NCBI GenBank assembly: GCA_902615975.1
Contig: CACMRC010000007.1
Span: 1 to 64,000, forward strand
Direction of reading: 5' to 3'
DNA length: 64,000 bases
From: an uncultured Pelagibacteraceae bacterium
GTDB taxonomy: Bacteria; Pseudomonadota; Alphaproteobacteria; Pelagibacterales; Pelagibacteraceae
Shown: positions 53,401 through 62,194 of the stretch, in pieces
How the letters are laid out: each line of letters starts with the position of its first letter
How positions within the stretch are numbered: position 1 is the first letter of the stretch
Made by a program: the position numbers and the translations under genes
The notes under the pieces: generated by a model
Databases searched by the model: none
The model's input: the letters and a program-made list of their open reading frames with translations, nothing else
What the model was told of the DNA's origin: nothing

Positions 53401-54764
53401 TATTTAATTTTTTCTTTTATATAACCTGCTTTTTTCAGTTTTTCAAAAGTATCCAAATAATCAATTAGTTTGAAATTTTTTTTATTGCATATATCAATTA
53501 GGTCGATTTTTCCTTCTGCCAAATTTAAAATCTCAAGAATTAATCTAGTTGTTTTAGTTTTTTCATTGTTTCTAAAATTCATTATTTGAGGATATAAAGA
53601 TATTTTGCTTTTTGAAAGCTGAGGCGTTCCATAAAGTATTTTTGCTTTTGGAATAAAATTATTTTCAATTGTCATCAATACTTCGTAATAAACTTTTAAA
53701 GTTTCTAACAATGTTTTAAAAGAAAAAATATTTTTGTTATCTAATGATGTATGATATTCGGGATAATCCTTGTTATTTGTATTCTTTTTACCATTAAAAT
53801 TGTGGTACATATTTCTCATTATAAGTGCCATAGGTAGATTGAATCCAGGTGAACAAAACTGTCTTTCATCACTTCCATCCGGAAAGAAATCTACTATATC
53901 AATGTTTTTAAAATCGCTATTTAATAAAACATTTAAAGCTGCCCTGTCAGAAATACTTTCAGATTGTCGAGATTTTTTTAATGTAAATTTTTTGCCGTGA
54001 GCAACACAATTTATAACGTATCCTGCAAATGTATTTTTTTTAATATTTTTTTTATTTTTACTTAAAAAAGTTGCGGCACCAATATTTTCTGGGCCAATCA
54101 AAAATCTATATGAATATTTATGTGGGCCAGTTAGTTTCAAAATTTTATATAAATAAGATAGAAGCAAAGGTCCTGATAATTCATTGTTTGCCATTTGGGG
54201 ATGACACAAATAACTCGTTAACAGTATTTGTTTTTTTGACTTACCTGGCAATATAGTATCATTATAAACTAAATGACCATTTTTGTTGAATGAAGATTTT
54301 ATTACAACTTTATAATCACCTTTTTTTAATTTTTTAAATTTATTATACTCAATACAGAATCCCCAATCACGTTTATAATAACTTGTTACATATGGAATAG
54401 CGTTGGGCATTTTTTTTAATGTATAAATTTTTTTTTTCAAATTTTCTAAAGAAATAACTTTATTTATTGGTTTCGAATAACCAACTAAGTGAAGATTATT
54501 TTTTTTAAAATCCATTATTTTTTTTCCATCTGGGTTTATTACATATGCATCTTTAACATTCCATTCATCAGGTATTGTCCAATTTAAAACATTCGTATTT
54601 GATTTTACTTTAATCAAATTCAAATCGATTAATTCTCCTAGGATATTTAGACTATCTGTAAACCCTTTACCTGTGATGCTTCTGGGAATTTTAAAAAGTC
54701 TATCAAAATACTTTTCTAATTCTTTTGTCGTTATTTTATTGATTAAATTTAAACCTTTTTTCAT
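53400..54764 (-). CDS. Aminopeptidase-like polysaccharide-biosynthesis protein (DUF4910/DUF2172, COG4310-like); internal start at 54764 proposed
   Basis: LLTSYLCHPQMANNELSGPLL, GPENIGA, DGSDERQFCSPGFNLP, EYHTSLDN; track start at 54830 would overlap the divergent gene. Confidence 0.82.
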   Translation of the reverse strand: MKKGLNLINKITTKELEKYFDRLFKIPRSITGKGFTDSLNILGELIDLNLIKVKSNTNVLNWTIPDEWNVKDAYVINPDGKKIMDFKKNNLHLVGYSKPINKVISLENLKKKIYTLKKMPNAIPYVTSYYKRDWGFCIEYNKFKKLKKGDYKVVIKSSFNKNGHLVYNDTILPGKSKKQILLTSYLCHPQMANNELSGPLLLSYLYKILKLTGPHKYSYRFLIGPENIGAATFLSKNKKNIKKNTFAGYVINCVAHGKKFTLKKSRQSESISDRAALNVLLNSDFKNIDIVDFFPDGSDERQFCSPGFNLPMALIMRNMYHNFNGKKNTNNKDYPEYHTSLDNKNIFSFKTLLETLKVYYEVLMTIENNFIPKAKILYGTPQLSKSKISLYPQIMNFRNNEKTKTTRLILEILNLAEGKIDLIDICNKKNFKLIDYLDTFEKLKKAGYIKEKIK

Positions 54765-54797
54765 TTGTAAAATGGTATAAATACTAATTTTAAATAA

Positions 54798-56399
54798 ATG
54801 TACAGATATTATCTTAGTTTTTTTTGGCACAAAGCATTTTGGAAAAATCCATTAATTGTTCTTTTAAGAATTATAAGACTTATTTCAATATTACTTACAA
54901 ACAAAACTGCCCTTTTAAATATAAAATGTGGAGAAAGTTTTTTTAGAGTTAGAGCAACTGATTTTAGAAAAAATCAAGGTGGAAGATCTTTATTAATATA
55001 TAATAATTCTTATGATGGTTTTTTAGAATATGGTCATAATTTTTTAGAACCATCAGATATTGCAATTGATGGCGGTGCCAACCAAGGTGTATATAGCTGC
55101 AGCATAGCAAAACAAATTGGGAGAAGTGGTAAAATAATTGCAATAGAACCATTATCTGAACCGGTTAAAATGTTCAAAGAAAATATTAAGCTAAATAATT
55201 TTAAAAATATTTTAATTGAAAAATGTGCTCTTTGGAAAAAAAATACAAGTGGTAAAATTTATTTTAATAAAGATGATTATGGACAAGCATCTGTAGTCAA
55301 TAAAAGCAAACTATTTGAAAAAACCAAACTTAAAAAATTAGATGATATTGTTGCTAAACATAATTTAAAAGAAGTTAATCTAATTAAATTGGATTTACAG
55401 GGTGCAGAAATTTTTGCAATCGAAGGAGCAGAAAAAACTATAGGCAAATTTAAACCAATACTTTATTTAGAATGTGATAAAATTTCTTTTAATAAAGTTT
55501 TCAAAAAACTTAAAAAATATGATTATAAAAGTTTTTCATTAAAATATAATGGAGAACTTGAGCATATAAAAAAAGTCAATCTTGAAACGAATATACTTTT
55601 TTTACAAGATAAACATGCCGCACATTACATATCTCGATATATCAGCGGAAACCATAGTAAAAAGATTAAAAACAAATTAATTAATGTATATGATAATTAT
55701 ACCAAAATTCGATATATACAAAATGCAACTAAAAATATTATTAAGAAAATAGATAATAATACTTTATTTAAAAATTCAAAATCTCAACTGAATCAAGATA
55801 TTTTTGTTCTCAAATCTTTGAATTTCAAAAAAAATGGATTTTTTATTGAAATTGGTGCTGCTGATGGAATAAATCTTAGTAATACTTATCTTTTAGAAAA
55901 ACAATTCAATTGGAATGGAATTCTTTGTGAACCATCCTCTATATACAAAAAAATTATTTCGACTAATCGTAAAGCTAAGATTGAAACAAATTGTATATAT
56001 AACAAAAATACAAAAATTAAGTTTGTTGAAACAGCCTATCCAATGCTCTCAACTCTTGAAAAATTCAAAATATATGATCATCATAGAGGATTAAGATCCA
56101 AATATAAAAGTTATAAGTATTATAAAAACACGATATCAGTAAAAAATTTTTTAAAAAAACATAAATCTCCAAAAAATATTGATTATTTGTCTGTGGATAC
56201 TGAAGGAAGTGAATATCTTATTTTAAAAAATTTTAACTTTAAAAAATATAATGTAAAAATTGTTACAGTTGAGCATAATTTTACTAAAAATAGAGATAAA
56301 ATTTATAAATTGTTAAAAAATAACAACTTCACTAGGATATCAGCTCAAACTAGACATGACGATTGGTATATAAGTAATGAAATATATAATAGTTTATAA
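54798..56399 (+). CDS. Tandem FkbM-type methyltransferase (two domains)
   Basis: Domain 1: DIAIDGGANQGVYSCSIAKQIG...KLDLQGAEIFAIEGAE. Domain 2: FFIEIGAADGINLSNTYLLEK...DYLSVDTEGSEYLILKNF. Confidence 0.87.
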   Translation: MYRYYLSFFWHKAFWKNPLIVLLRIIRLISILLTNKTALLNIKCGESFFRVRATDFRKNQGGRSLLIYNNSYDGFLEYGHNFLEPSDIAIDGGANQGVYSCSIAKQIGRSGKIIAIEPLSEPVKMFKENIKLNNFKNILIEKCALWKKNTSGKIYFNKDDYGQASVVNKSKLFEKTKLKKLDDIVAKHNLKEVNLIKLDLQGAEIFAIEGAEKTIGKFKPILYLECDKISFNKVFKKLKKYDYKSFSLKYNGELEHIKKVNLETNILFLQDKHAAHYISRYISGNHSKKIKNKLINVYDNYTKIRYIQNATKNIIKKIDNNTLFKNSKSQLNQDIFVLKSLNFKKNGFFIEIGAADGINLSNTYLLEKQFNWNGILCEPSSIYKKIISTNRKAKIETNCIYNKNTKIKFVETAYPMLSTLEKFKIYDHHRGLRSKYKSYKYYKNTISVKNFLKKHKSPKNIDYLSVDTEGSEYLILKNFNFKKYNVKIVTVEHNFTKNRDKIYKLLKNNNFTRISAQTRHDDWYISNEIYNSL

Positions 56400-57228
56400 T
56401 GACACTATAAGATCTAAAATTATTTACACAAAATTCATAAATGAAAGAAATTCAGATATAATTTGTGCTATAAAAATACCAGTTTTAACAAAAAATAAAT
56501 CTGGGAAAACTTCAACATTTTTAATAAAAAAATTATTAAATTCTAATAATAGATTGAAATTTTTTCATTTTTTTCAAATTTTTATTTACCAGTTATTTGG
56601 TTTTTTTAATAATTCTACTTTAACCAAGATATTAAAAAAAAATAACATTAAAGTTTATAAATTAAAAAATTTTCCAAATGAAATATTTCTTAAAAGTTTT
56701 CAAAAGAAAGAAAGTGTTCCTGTCATTATTTTTGCGAGTACTACAACAATTTTAAAAGAAGAAAATCTTAAAAATAATGTGATACTCAATTTTCATGAAG
56801 GTCCTGAAAATTATAAAGGTTCAGCAATATTTTATTATTTAGCACTTAAAGAGGAAAAAAATTATTACACAATGATTACACAGCCAGATTTAGGAATCGA
56901 TACAGGTAAAGTGATTAAAAAATCAAATTTAATTTCAATTGAGGGAAAATCAATATTTCAAATATTTTTGAGTGGTGTCTATGAACAAAGTAAATTAATT
57001 TTTAACATTACAAACTTGGAGTTAACTAGTAATAAATTTCAAAAAAATATAAAAAAAACTTTTTCCTACACATATCCCTCTAAAGAGACAGATCATAATT
57101 TAAAAAAAAGAAATATTAAAAATATAGAATTTTTTGATTTGCTGAAAATTGTAAAAATAAGTCTTATTGAAGATAGTGATAAGTTATATGACTACATAAA
57201 AAAATTAATTAACAATGAAAAAACTTAA
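56377..57228 (+). CDS. Formyltransferase-fold protein (MTF-like)
   Basis: VILNFHEGPENYKGSAIFYYLAL...ITQPDLGIDTGKVI. Confidence 0.83.
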   Translation: MKYIIVYNDTIRSKIIYTKFINERNSDIICAIKIPVLTKNKSGKTSTFLIKKLLNSNNRLKFFHFFQIFIYQLFGFFNNSTLTKILKKNNIKVYKLKNFPNEIFLKSFQKKESVPVIIFASTTTILKEENLKNNVILNFHEGPENYKGSAIFYYLALKEEKNYYTMITQPDLGIDTGKVIKKSNLISIEGKSIFQIFLSGVYEQSKLIFNITNLELTSNKFQKNIKKTFSYTYPSKETDHNLKKRNIKNIEFFDLLKIVKISLIEDSDKLYDYIKKLINNEKT

Positions 57229-58081
57229 AATATTAATAGTTGGTGGAAGCTCATTTATTGGTTCTAATTTATATTATTTGTTAGTAAACAAGTATGACGT
57301 TTATGTTACAAAAAATATAAATAAAAAATTTAATCCAATATTTAAAAAAATAAATAAAAAAAAAATAGTCAATATAAACTTAAATAAAATTAATTTTTAT
57401 ATTAACTCAATGAAATTTGATATTGTCATAAATTGTATGGGCAATACAAAAAATTATAAAAGTTATAAATACAATATAAAAAAATCAAATGATTTGGTTA
57501 AAAAATATCTTAAATTTTTACAAGAATTAAATTATAAAATACTTATACATGTAAGTTCTTCAATGGTTTACGGATTTTCAAATAGAAAATTTGCTGAAAA
57601 ATCAAAATGTTCACCAAATACCAAATATGGTGATTTTAAATTAAATGAGGAAAAAAAAATAATTAAATATTTAAACATTAATAATAAAAAAATTATAATT
57701 TTAAGACTCTTCAGTATATTTGGCAAAAAAAATAAAGTTGGAAGTTTATTTGATGTTTTAAATTCAAAAAAAAGGATAGTAATAAATAATCCTAATCATG
57801 AGTTTGATTTAATAAGTTTCAAATACTTCTCCAGAATAATTATAAAAACAATTAAATATCACCAGAAATTAAAAAAAAATGAAATAATAAATTGTTGCTC
57901 TGGAAAAAAAATTAATCCCATGTATTTAATAAATATATTACAAAAAAATAAAAATGTTATTATAAATAAGAACGAAAATATAAAAAAAAGTAGACAAATA
58001 GGTAATAATTCTAAATTATTAAAAATTTTAAAATTACCACAATTTAATTTAAAGAGGGAAATAAAATTAATATATGATTAA
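57215..58081 (+). CDS. NAD-dependent epimerase/dehydratase (SDR, nucleotide-sugar)
   Basis: ILIVGGSSFIGSNLYYLL, HVSSSMVYGFS, YGDFKLNEEK (YxxxK). Confidence 0.85.
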   Translation: MKKLKILIVGGSSFIGSNLYYLLVNKYDVYVTKNINKKFNPIFKKINKKKIVNINLNKINFYINSMKFDIVINCMGNTKNYKSYKYNIKKSNDLVKKYLKFLQELNYKILIHVSSSMVYGFSNRKFAEKSKCSPNTKYGDFKLNEEKKIIKYLNINNKKIIILRLFSIFGKKNKVGSLFDVLNSKKRIVINNPNHEFDLISFKYFSRIIIKTIKYHQKLKKNEIINCCSGKKINPMYLINILQKNKNVIINKNENIKKSRQIGNNSKLLKILKLPQFNLKREIKLIYD

Positions 58082-58883
58082 TTCTTTAGTAATTGATGTT
58101 GATGATTTATCATATTGTCAGCTTGAACTTGGACGAAATATAAAAAATCCGTCATATGAACTAGAAGAAGAATTAGAAAAAACACTTAAGTTTTTAGATG
58201 AAAAAAACATAAAAGCTAATTTTTTTATTCCAGGTCATTTTTATAAAAGATCAAAAAAACTAGTTGAGAAAATAAACAATAATAACCATTTTATTTGTTC
58301 TCACGGTCTTAAACATGATCTATTACATTCTAAAACAAAAGAACAGATGATTTATGATTTAAAAACTTCAAAGTATGATCTTGAAGATATAATTTCAAAA
58401 GAGGTTGATATTTACAAAGCACCTGTTTGGTCAATAAAAAAAAATATTGATCAATGTTTTGATGCAATTATTGAAGCTGGTTATAAATATGATCATTCCT
58501 TAATACCTAAAAATTTTTTAAAATTTGGAAAAAATAATTATGAAATGATTAAATTAGAGAATGGACTTAAAATTATTCCTCCAACTGGAATTACTATCTT
58601 TAATAAAAATATTATGTTTGCTGGTGGTTTTTACACCGCGTATGTTGGAAATAACTTTTTGATCAATTATTATAAAAAATTAAATTCCAAAAAAATACCA
58701 TTTAATTTTTATTTTCATCCTTATGAAATTTTTACGTCTCAAAAAAATCGCAAGTTAATTAAATATAATAATTTATTTGTATCATTGTATGGAATTTATT
58801 TTGGAAGAATTTTTAATAAATTAAATTTAATTTGCAATACATTTAATTTTGATAGTTTAATTAAAGTTTATGACACAAGATAA
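58074..58883 (+). CDS. Polysaccharide deacetylase family protein
   Basis: LVIDVDDLSYCQ, NIKANFFIPGHFYKR, FICSHGLKHDLLHSKT, YKAPVWSI. Confidence 0.88.
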   Translation: MINSLVIDVDDLSYCQLELGRNIKNPSYELEEELEKTLKFLDEKNIKANFFIPGHFYKRSKKLVEKINNNNHFICSHGLKHDLLHSKTKEQMIYDLKTSKYDLEDIISKEVDIYKAPVWSIKKNIDQCFDAIIEAGYKYDHSLIPKNFLKFGKNNYEMIKLENGLKIIPPTGITIFNKNIMFAGGFYTAYVGNNFLINYYKKLNSKKIPFNFYFHPYEIFTSQKNRKLIKYNNLFVSLYGIYFGRIFNKLNLICNTFNFDSLIKVYDTR

Positions 58884-59613
58884 CAATAAAAAAATTTATG
58901 TTGTTTATATAAACAATAATTTTTTTTATGAAAAACTTTTTTTAGATTTTATAAAAAAATCGCCGAATATAACTAAGGTAATTTCTGTACCATCAAAAAA
59001 TAAACTAAATATTGGAAAATTAATATACTACTTAAAATTTTATAAGTTAAAAGCGTTTATATATTTATCATTTAAAAATCTTATATGCAGTTATAAAAAA
59101 GAAGTTAAAAAAGAATGTATAAAAAATAAAATAATTTATAAAGAGTATAATAATTTTAATGAATTTAGAGATGAAGTGCTTTCATCGGATAATTTAGATT
59201 TAATTATTTCTACTATAGACACTAAAGTTGATGAAGCAATGTTGAGTAAACCTAAAAATGGATGGCTAAATGTTCATTGTGGTGATTTAAGAAAATATAG
59301 AGGAATTAATTCACCATTTTGGACAATGTTACATGATGAAAAAGAATTAACAATGACAATTCATTTAATGAGCTTTGAATACGATAAAGGACCGATTGTC
59401 ATAGAAAAGAAAATAATAAACAAAAAATTAAAATTTTTTAAAACTATTAAAACACTATTTTCGATAGCATCTGAAGAATTAACGAGCTTAATGTTAGATT
59501 ACAATAAAATTTTAAATCCAAAAACTATTGATTATAAGAGATCGAAATATTTTTCAGAACCTAAAATCGAGGACTCTGAAAAATTTTTAAAAAAAGGATT
59601 AAGGTATATTTAA
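58870..59613 (+). CDS. Formyltransferase-fold protein (MTF-like)
   Basis: GWLNVHCGDLRKYRGINSPFWTMLHDEKELTMTIHLMSFEYDKGPIVIEKK. Confidence 0.83.
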   Translation: MTQDNNKKIYVVYINNNFFYEKLFLDFIKKSPNITKVISVPSKNKLNIGKLIYYLKFYKLKAFIYLSFKNLICSYKKEVKKECIKNKIIYKEYNNFNEFRDEVLSSDNLDLIISTIDTKVDEAMLSKPKNGWLNVHCGDLRKYRGINSPFWTMLHDEKELTMTIHLMSFEYDKGPIVIEKKIINKKLKFFKTIKTLFSIASEELTSLMLDYNKILNPKTIDYKRSKYFSEPKIEDSEKFLKKGLRYI

Positions 59614-60965
59614 AACTTAATTTTTTTTGCAAGTTCCCTAATCAAAGCTAAAGTTGTAAATGTCGTATAATATAAACCTGGTGGAAGTATTGATCCATCT
59701 AAGACATAAATTTTGTTTTTGAAAAAAGAGTAATTGTATTTTTTAAAATTATACAGGGTAGATGTATAATGAGAGTCAGTACCTAAATATGTTTTTGAAA
59801 AATTTATTATTGGTACAGGTAGATAGCCAAATGAAAATAAAATTTTGTTTATAATTTTTTTTGAAAATTTATCAATAAATACCCTATTTTTTTTAACCTT
59901 GATTTCGTTTTTAAATAAGGAATTAGAAATTTTTAAATATGACTTAGAGTAATTTTGATTAGCAAATAAATTACCAACAATTAAAAATTTTTTTATCCAA
60001 GAAAAAAAAATATTATAAGTTCCAAAGCCAAACAAAAAATTAGGATACTGTTTAGCTAAAACAAGAGACCCTAAGTATCTTTTCCTTTTAATTTTAATAT
60101 CTAAAAAAGCATGTGGCAAATTCGTTAGTGTATTATATAAAATTGTTTTTAATTTAGAGATAAATGTAAAATTAAAATAAGCAATTTTAACCATTGGAGT
60201 ATGATTTAATCTATATTCGTTTGGAAATTTATCTGGAAAAGATTTCTTTAACAATATTGGAGAAGCTATTGACCCACAGGAAATAATAATTTTATCGAAT
60301 GCAATATTGTTTAATTTTTTGTTATTAGAAATTACTTTAGCTATAGAATGGTTTAAACTTATCTTTTTTACAACAGTATTTGGAATATAAAAAAAATTTT
60401 TTCTTTTCAAAAATTTTTTAAAAGTTTTCTCTACTGAAAAAGATTTATATCTATTTTTATCATACCATTTATCTACAAAATTATTTTTTGATAAAGCTTG
60501 ATAGAATTTTTTAATTTTGAATTTTTTTCCATAAAATAAAATTTTATTGTCAATTTCGCCTCTTTTTATTTTTTGATTTGGGCACAAAATTTTAATTAAA
60601 TAATTAAAAGATTGACTTAAATTAATTTTAAATTTTTTATTCAAATTTTTTTGAAATTTTTTTGATGGTATTTCGAGCGAGCCTCCCCAAAAGTTTGCGC
60701 TTCCACCTGAAATGAGTGTTGAAGTGGCAAAAAAATTAGTTTTTTTTTTAAAATTATAATTTTCTAAAAAAAGTTTATTTTTTTCTTGATATAATGAACT
60801 ACTTAACTTTGGTGAATTCTTTGAATTTATATTGTTATAATTAAATTCTTTATTTTCCTTTATATTGGCTGTGTCTACTAAATATATTTTCAACTTTCTG
60901 TTAATTAATGTATCGGCTACAGTTATGCCAGAGATCCCACACCCAACAATTAGCACTTTCTTCAT
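59610..60965 (-). CDS. GMC-like FAD-dependent oxidoreductase
   Basis: KKVLIVGCGISGITVADTLINRKLKIYLVD; C-terminal IYVLDGSILPPGLYYTTFTTLALIRELA. Confidence 0.8.
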   Translation of the reverse strand: MKKVLIVGCGISGITVADTLINRKLKIYLVDTANIKENKEFNYNNINSKNSPKLSSSLYQEKNKLFLENYNFKKKTNFFATSTLISGGSANFWGGSLEIPSKKFQKNLNKKFKINLSQSFNYLIKILCPNQKIKRGEIDNKILFYGKKFKIKKFYQALSKNNFVDKWYDKNRYKSFSVEKTFKKFLKRKNFFYIPNTVVKKISLNHSIAKVISNNKKLNNIAFDKIIISCGSIASPILLKKSFPDKFPNEYRLNHTPMVKIAYFNFTFISKLKTILYNTLTNLPHAFLDIKIKRKRYLGSLVLAKQYPNFLFGFGTYNIFFSWIKKFLIVGNLFANQNYSKSYLKISNSLFKNEIKVKKNRVFIDKFSKKIINKILFSFGYLPVPIINFSKTYLGTDSHYTSTLYNFKKYNYSFFKNKIYVLDGSILPPGLYYTTFTTLALIRELAKKIKF

Positions 60966-62194
60966 TAGGTTTTATTCAACTCCATGTATAAATTTATTGC
61001 CATAAAAACAAACATAAGACTTATAGCTAACGGGAAAGAATATATAGAGAAAGTTTTAAATGCAAATAAAAGGACTGCGATTTGAAACAAAATTGCTTTA
61101 AAGAAATATTTTGTTTGAGAAAAAAATCTCTTTTTTAGAGAAAAAATATATTCAGCATTAACATAAAATGAATAAATTAATATAGATGGTAAAATTATAA
61201 AATAAAATAAATAAGTTTCATTATTAATATTAAACAAAAATTTATCTAATAGTTTTAAAGCAATATATCCTAAAATCACCAAACAAAAAGTGATTATAAA
61301 AAAAAATTTTCCATATCTATTTCTTATTTTTAGATACTCTTTAAATTTCTTTCTCCCTATTAGATAACCAAACTTAGATGTAAAGAAATTTCTAAGAACT
61401 ACGAGTATGGTTAAAATTCCCTCTACAAAAACCATTGTTAGTGCATAAATAGAAACTTTAGTGAAATCAAAAAAATAAACTATAATAAGAATATCTATTT
61501 TTAACAGAAGGTCTGAGAAAAAAAAATCTCCAAATAGTTTTAGTCCATCATTGATATTTTTCTTATAAATATTAAATTTAATCTTTATATTGCTTCTTCT
61601 GATTAAAAAAATGGATAGATATAAGATTGTAATTGAACATTCTGTGATTAAAAACGCATAACATAAATTATCAATTAAGTTAATATTGTTAGTTAAAATT
61701 AAAGTTATAATTGTAAGTAATAAAATAGATCTAAAAAATATTAGCAAAGATAAATTGTAAAAATAATTAAATGCATTTTGGATGTTTAGTAAAATTTTGT
61801 TCAGACTGAAAAAAAGACAACTTAAAATTAAAAAAATTTTGTTTGAACCAAGTTTATTTAGATATGAATTATCAATTAAAGGTGTTATTAAAATTAAAAA
61901 AGAAAAACCTATAAACAGAGGAATAACAGATGAAAAGAGATTTTTTTGAATATATTTTTTTTTTTTATCTAAATTATTAATAAGTGAAATTTTATTCAGT
62001 AAGTAAATATGCTGCCCAAAAGTAAATAAATGTCCTAAAACTAAGAAAAAGGTATATTGGAATATAAAAATACCAAGATAATCATTAGAGATAATGTTCA
62101 TTTCTATGACAATTAACAAACCACAAAAGAGTTGTGCAAAATTTGCCAATAAAAATGAAATTAAATGTTTTTGTTTTTTTAATGTTAGATCCAT
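60965..62194 (-). CDS. Polysaccharide flippase-like (Wzx/MATE-type) membrane protein
   Basis: 409 aa, about 12 hydrophobic segments, in a glycan cluster. Confidence 0.75.
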   Translation of the reverse strand: MDLTLKKQKHLISFLLANFAQLFCGLLIVIEMNIISNDYLGIFIFQYTFFLVLGHLFTFGQHIYLLNKISLINNLDKKKKYIQKNLFSSVIPLFIGFSFLILITPLIDNSYLNKLGSNKIFLILSCLFFSLNKILLNIQNAFNYFYNLSLLIFFRSILLLTIITLILTNNINLIDNLCYAFLITECSITILYLSIFLIRRSNIKIKFNIYKKNINDGLKLFGDFFFSDLLLKIDILIIVYFFDFTKVSIYALTMVFVEGILTILVVLRNFFTSKFGYLIGRKKFKEYLKIRNRYGKFFFIITFCLVILGYIALKLLDKFLFNINNETYLFYFIILPSILIYSFYVNAEYIFSLKKRFFSQTKYFFKAILFQIAVLLFAFKTFSIYSFPLAISLMFVFMAINLYMELNKT

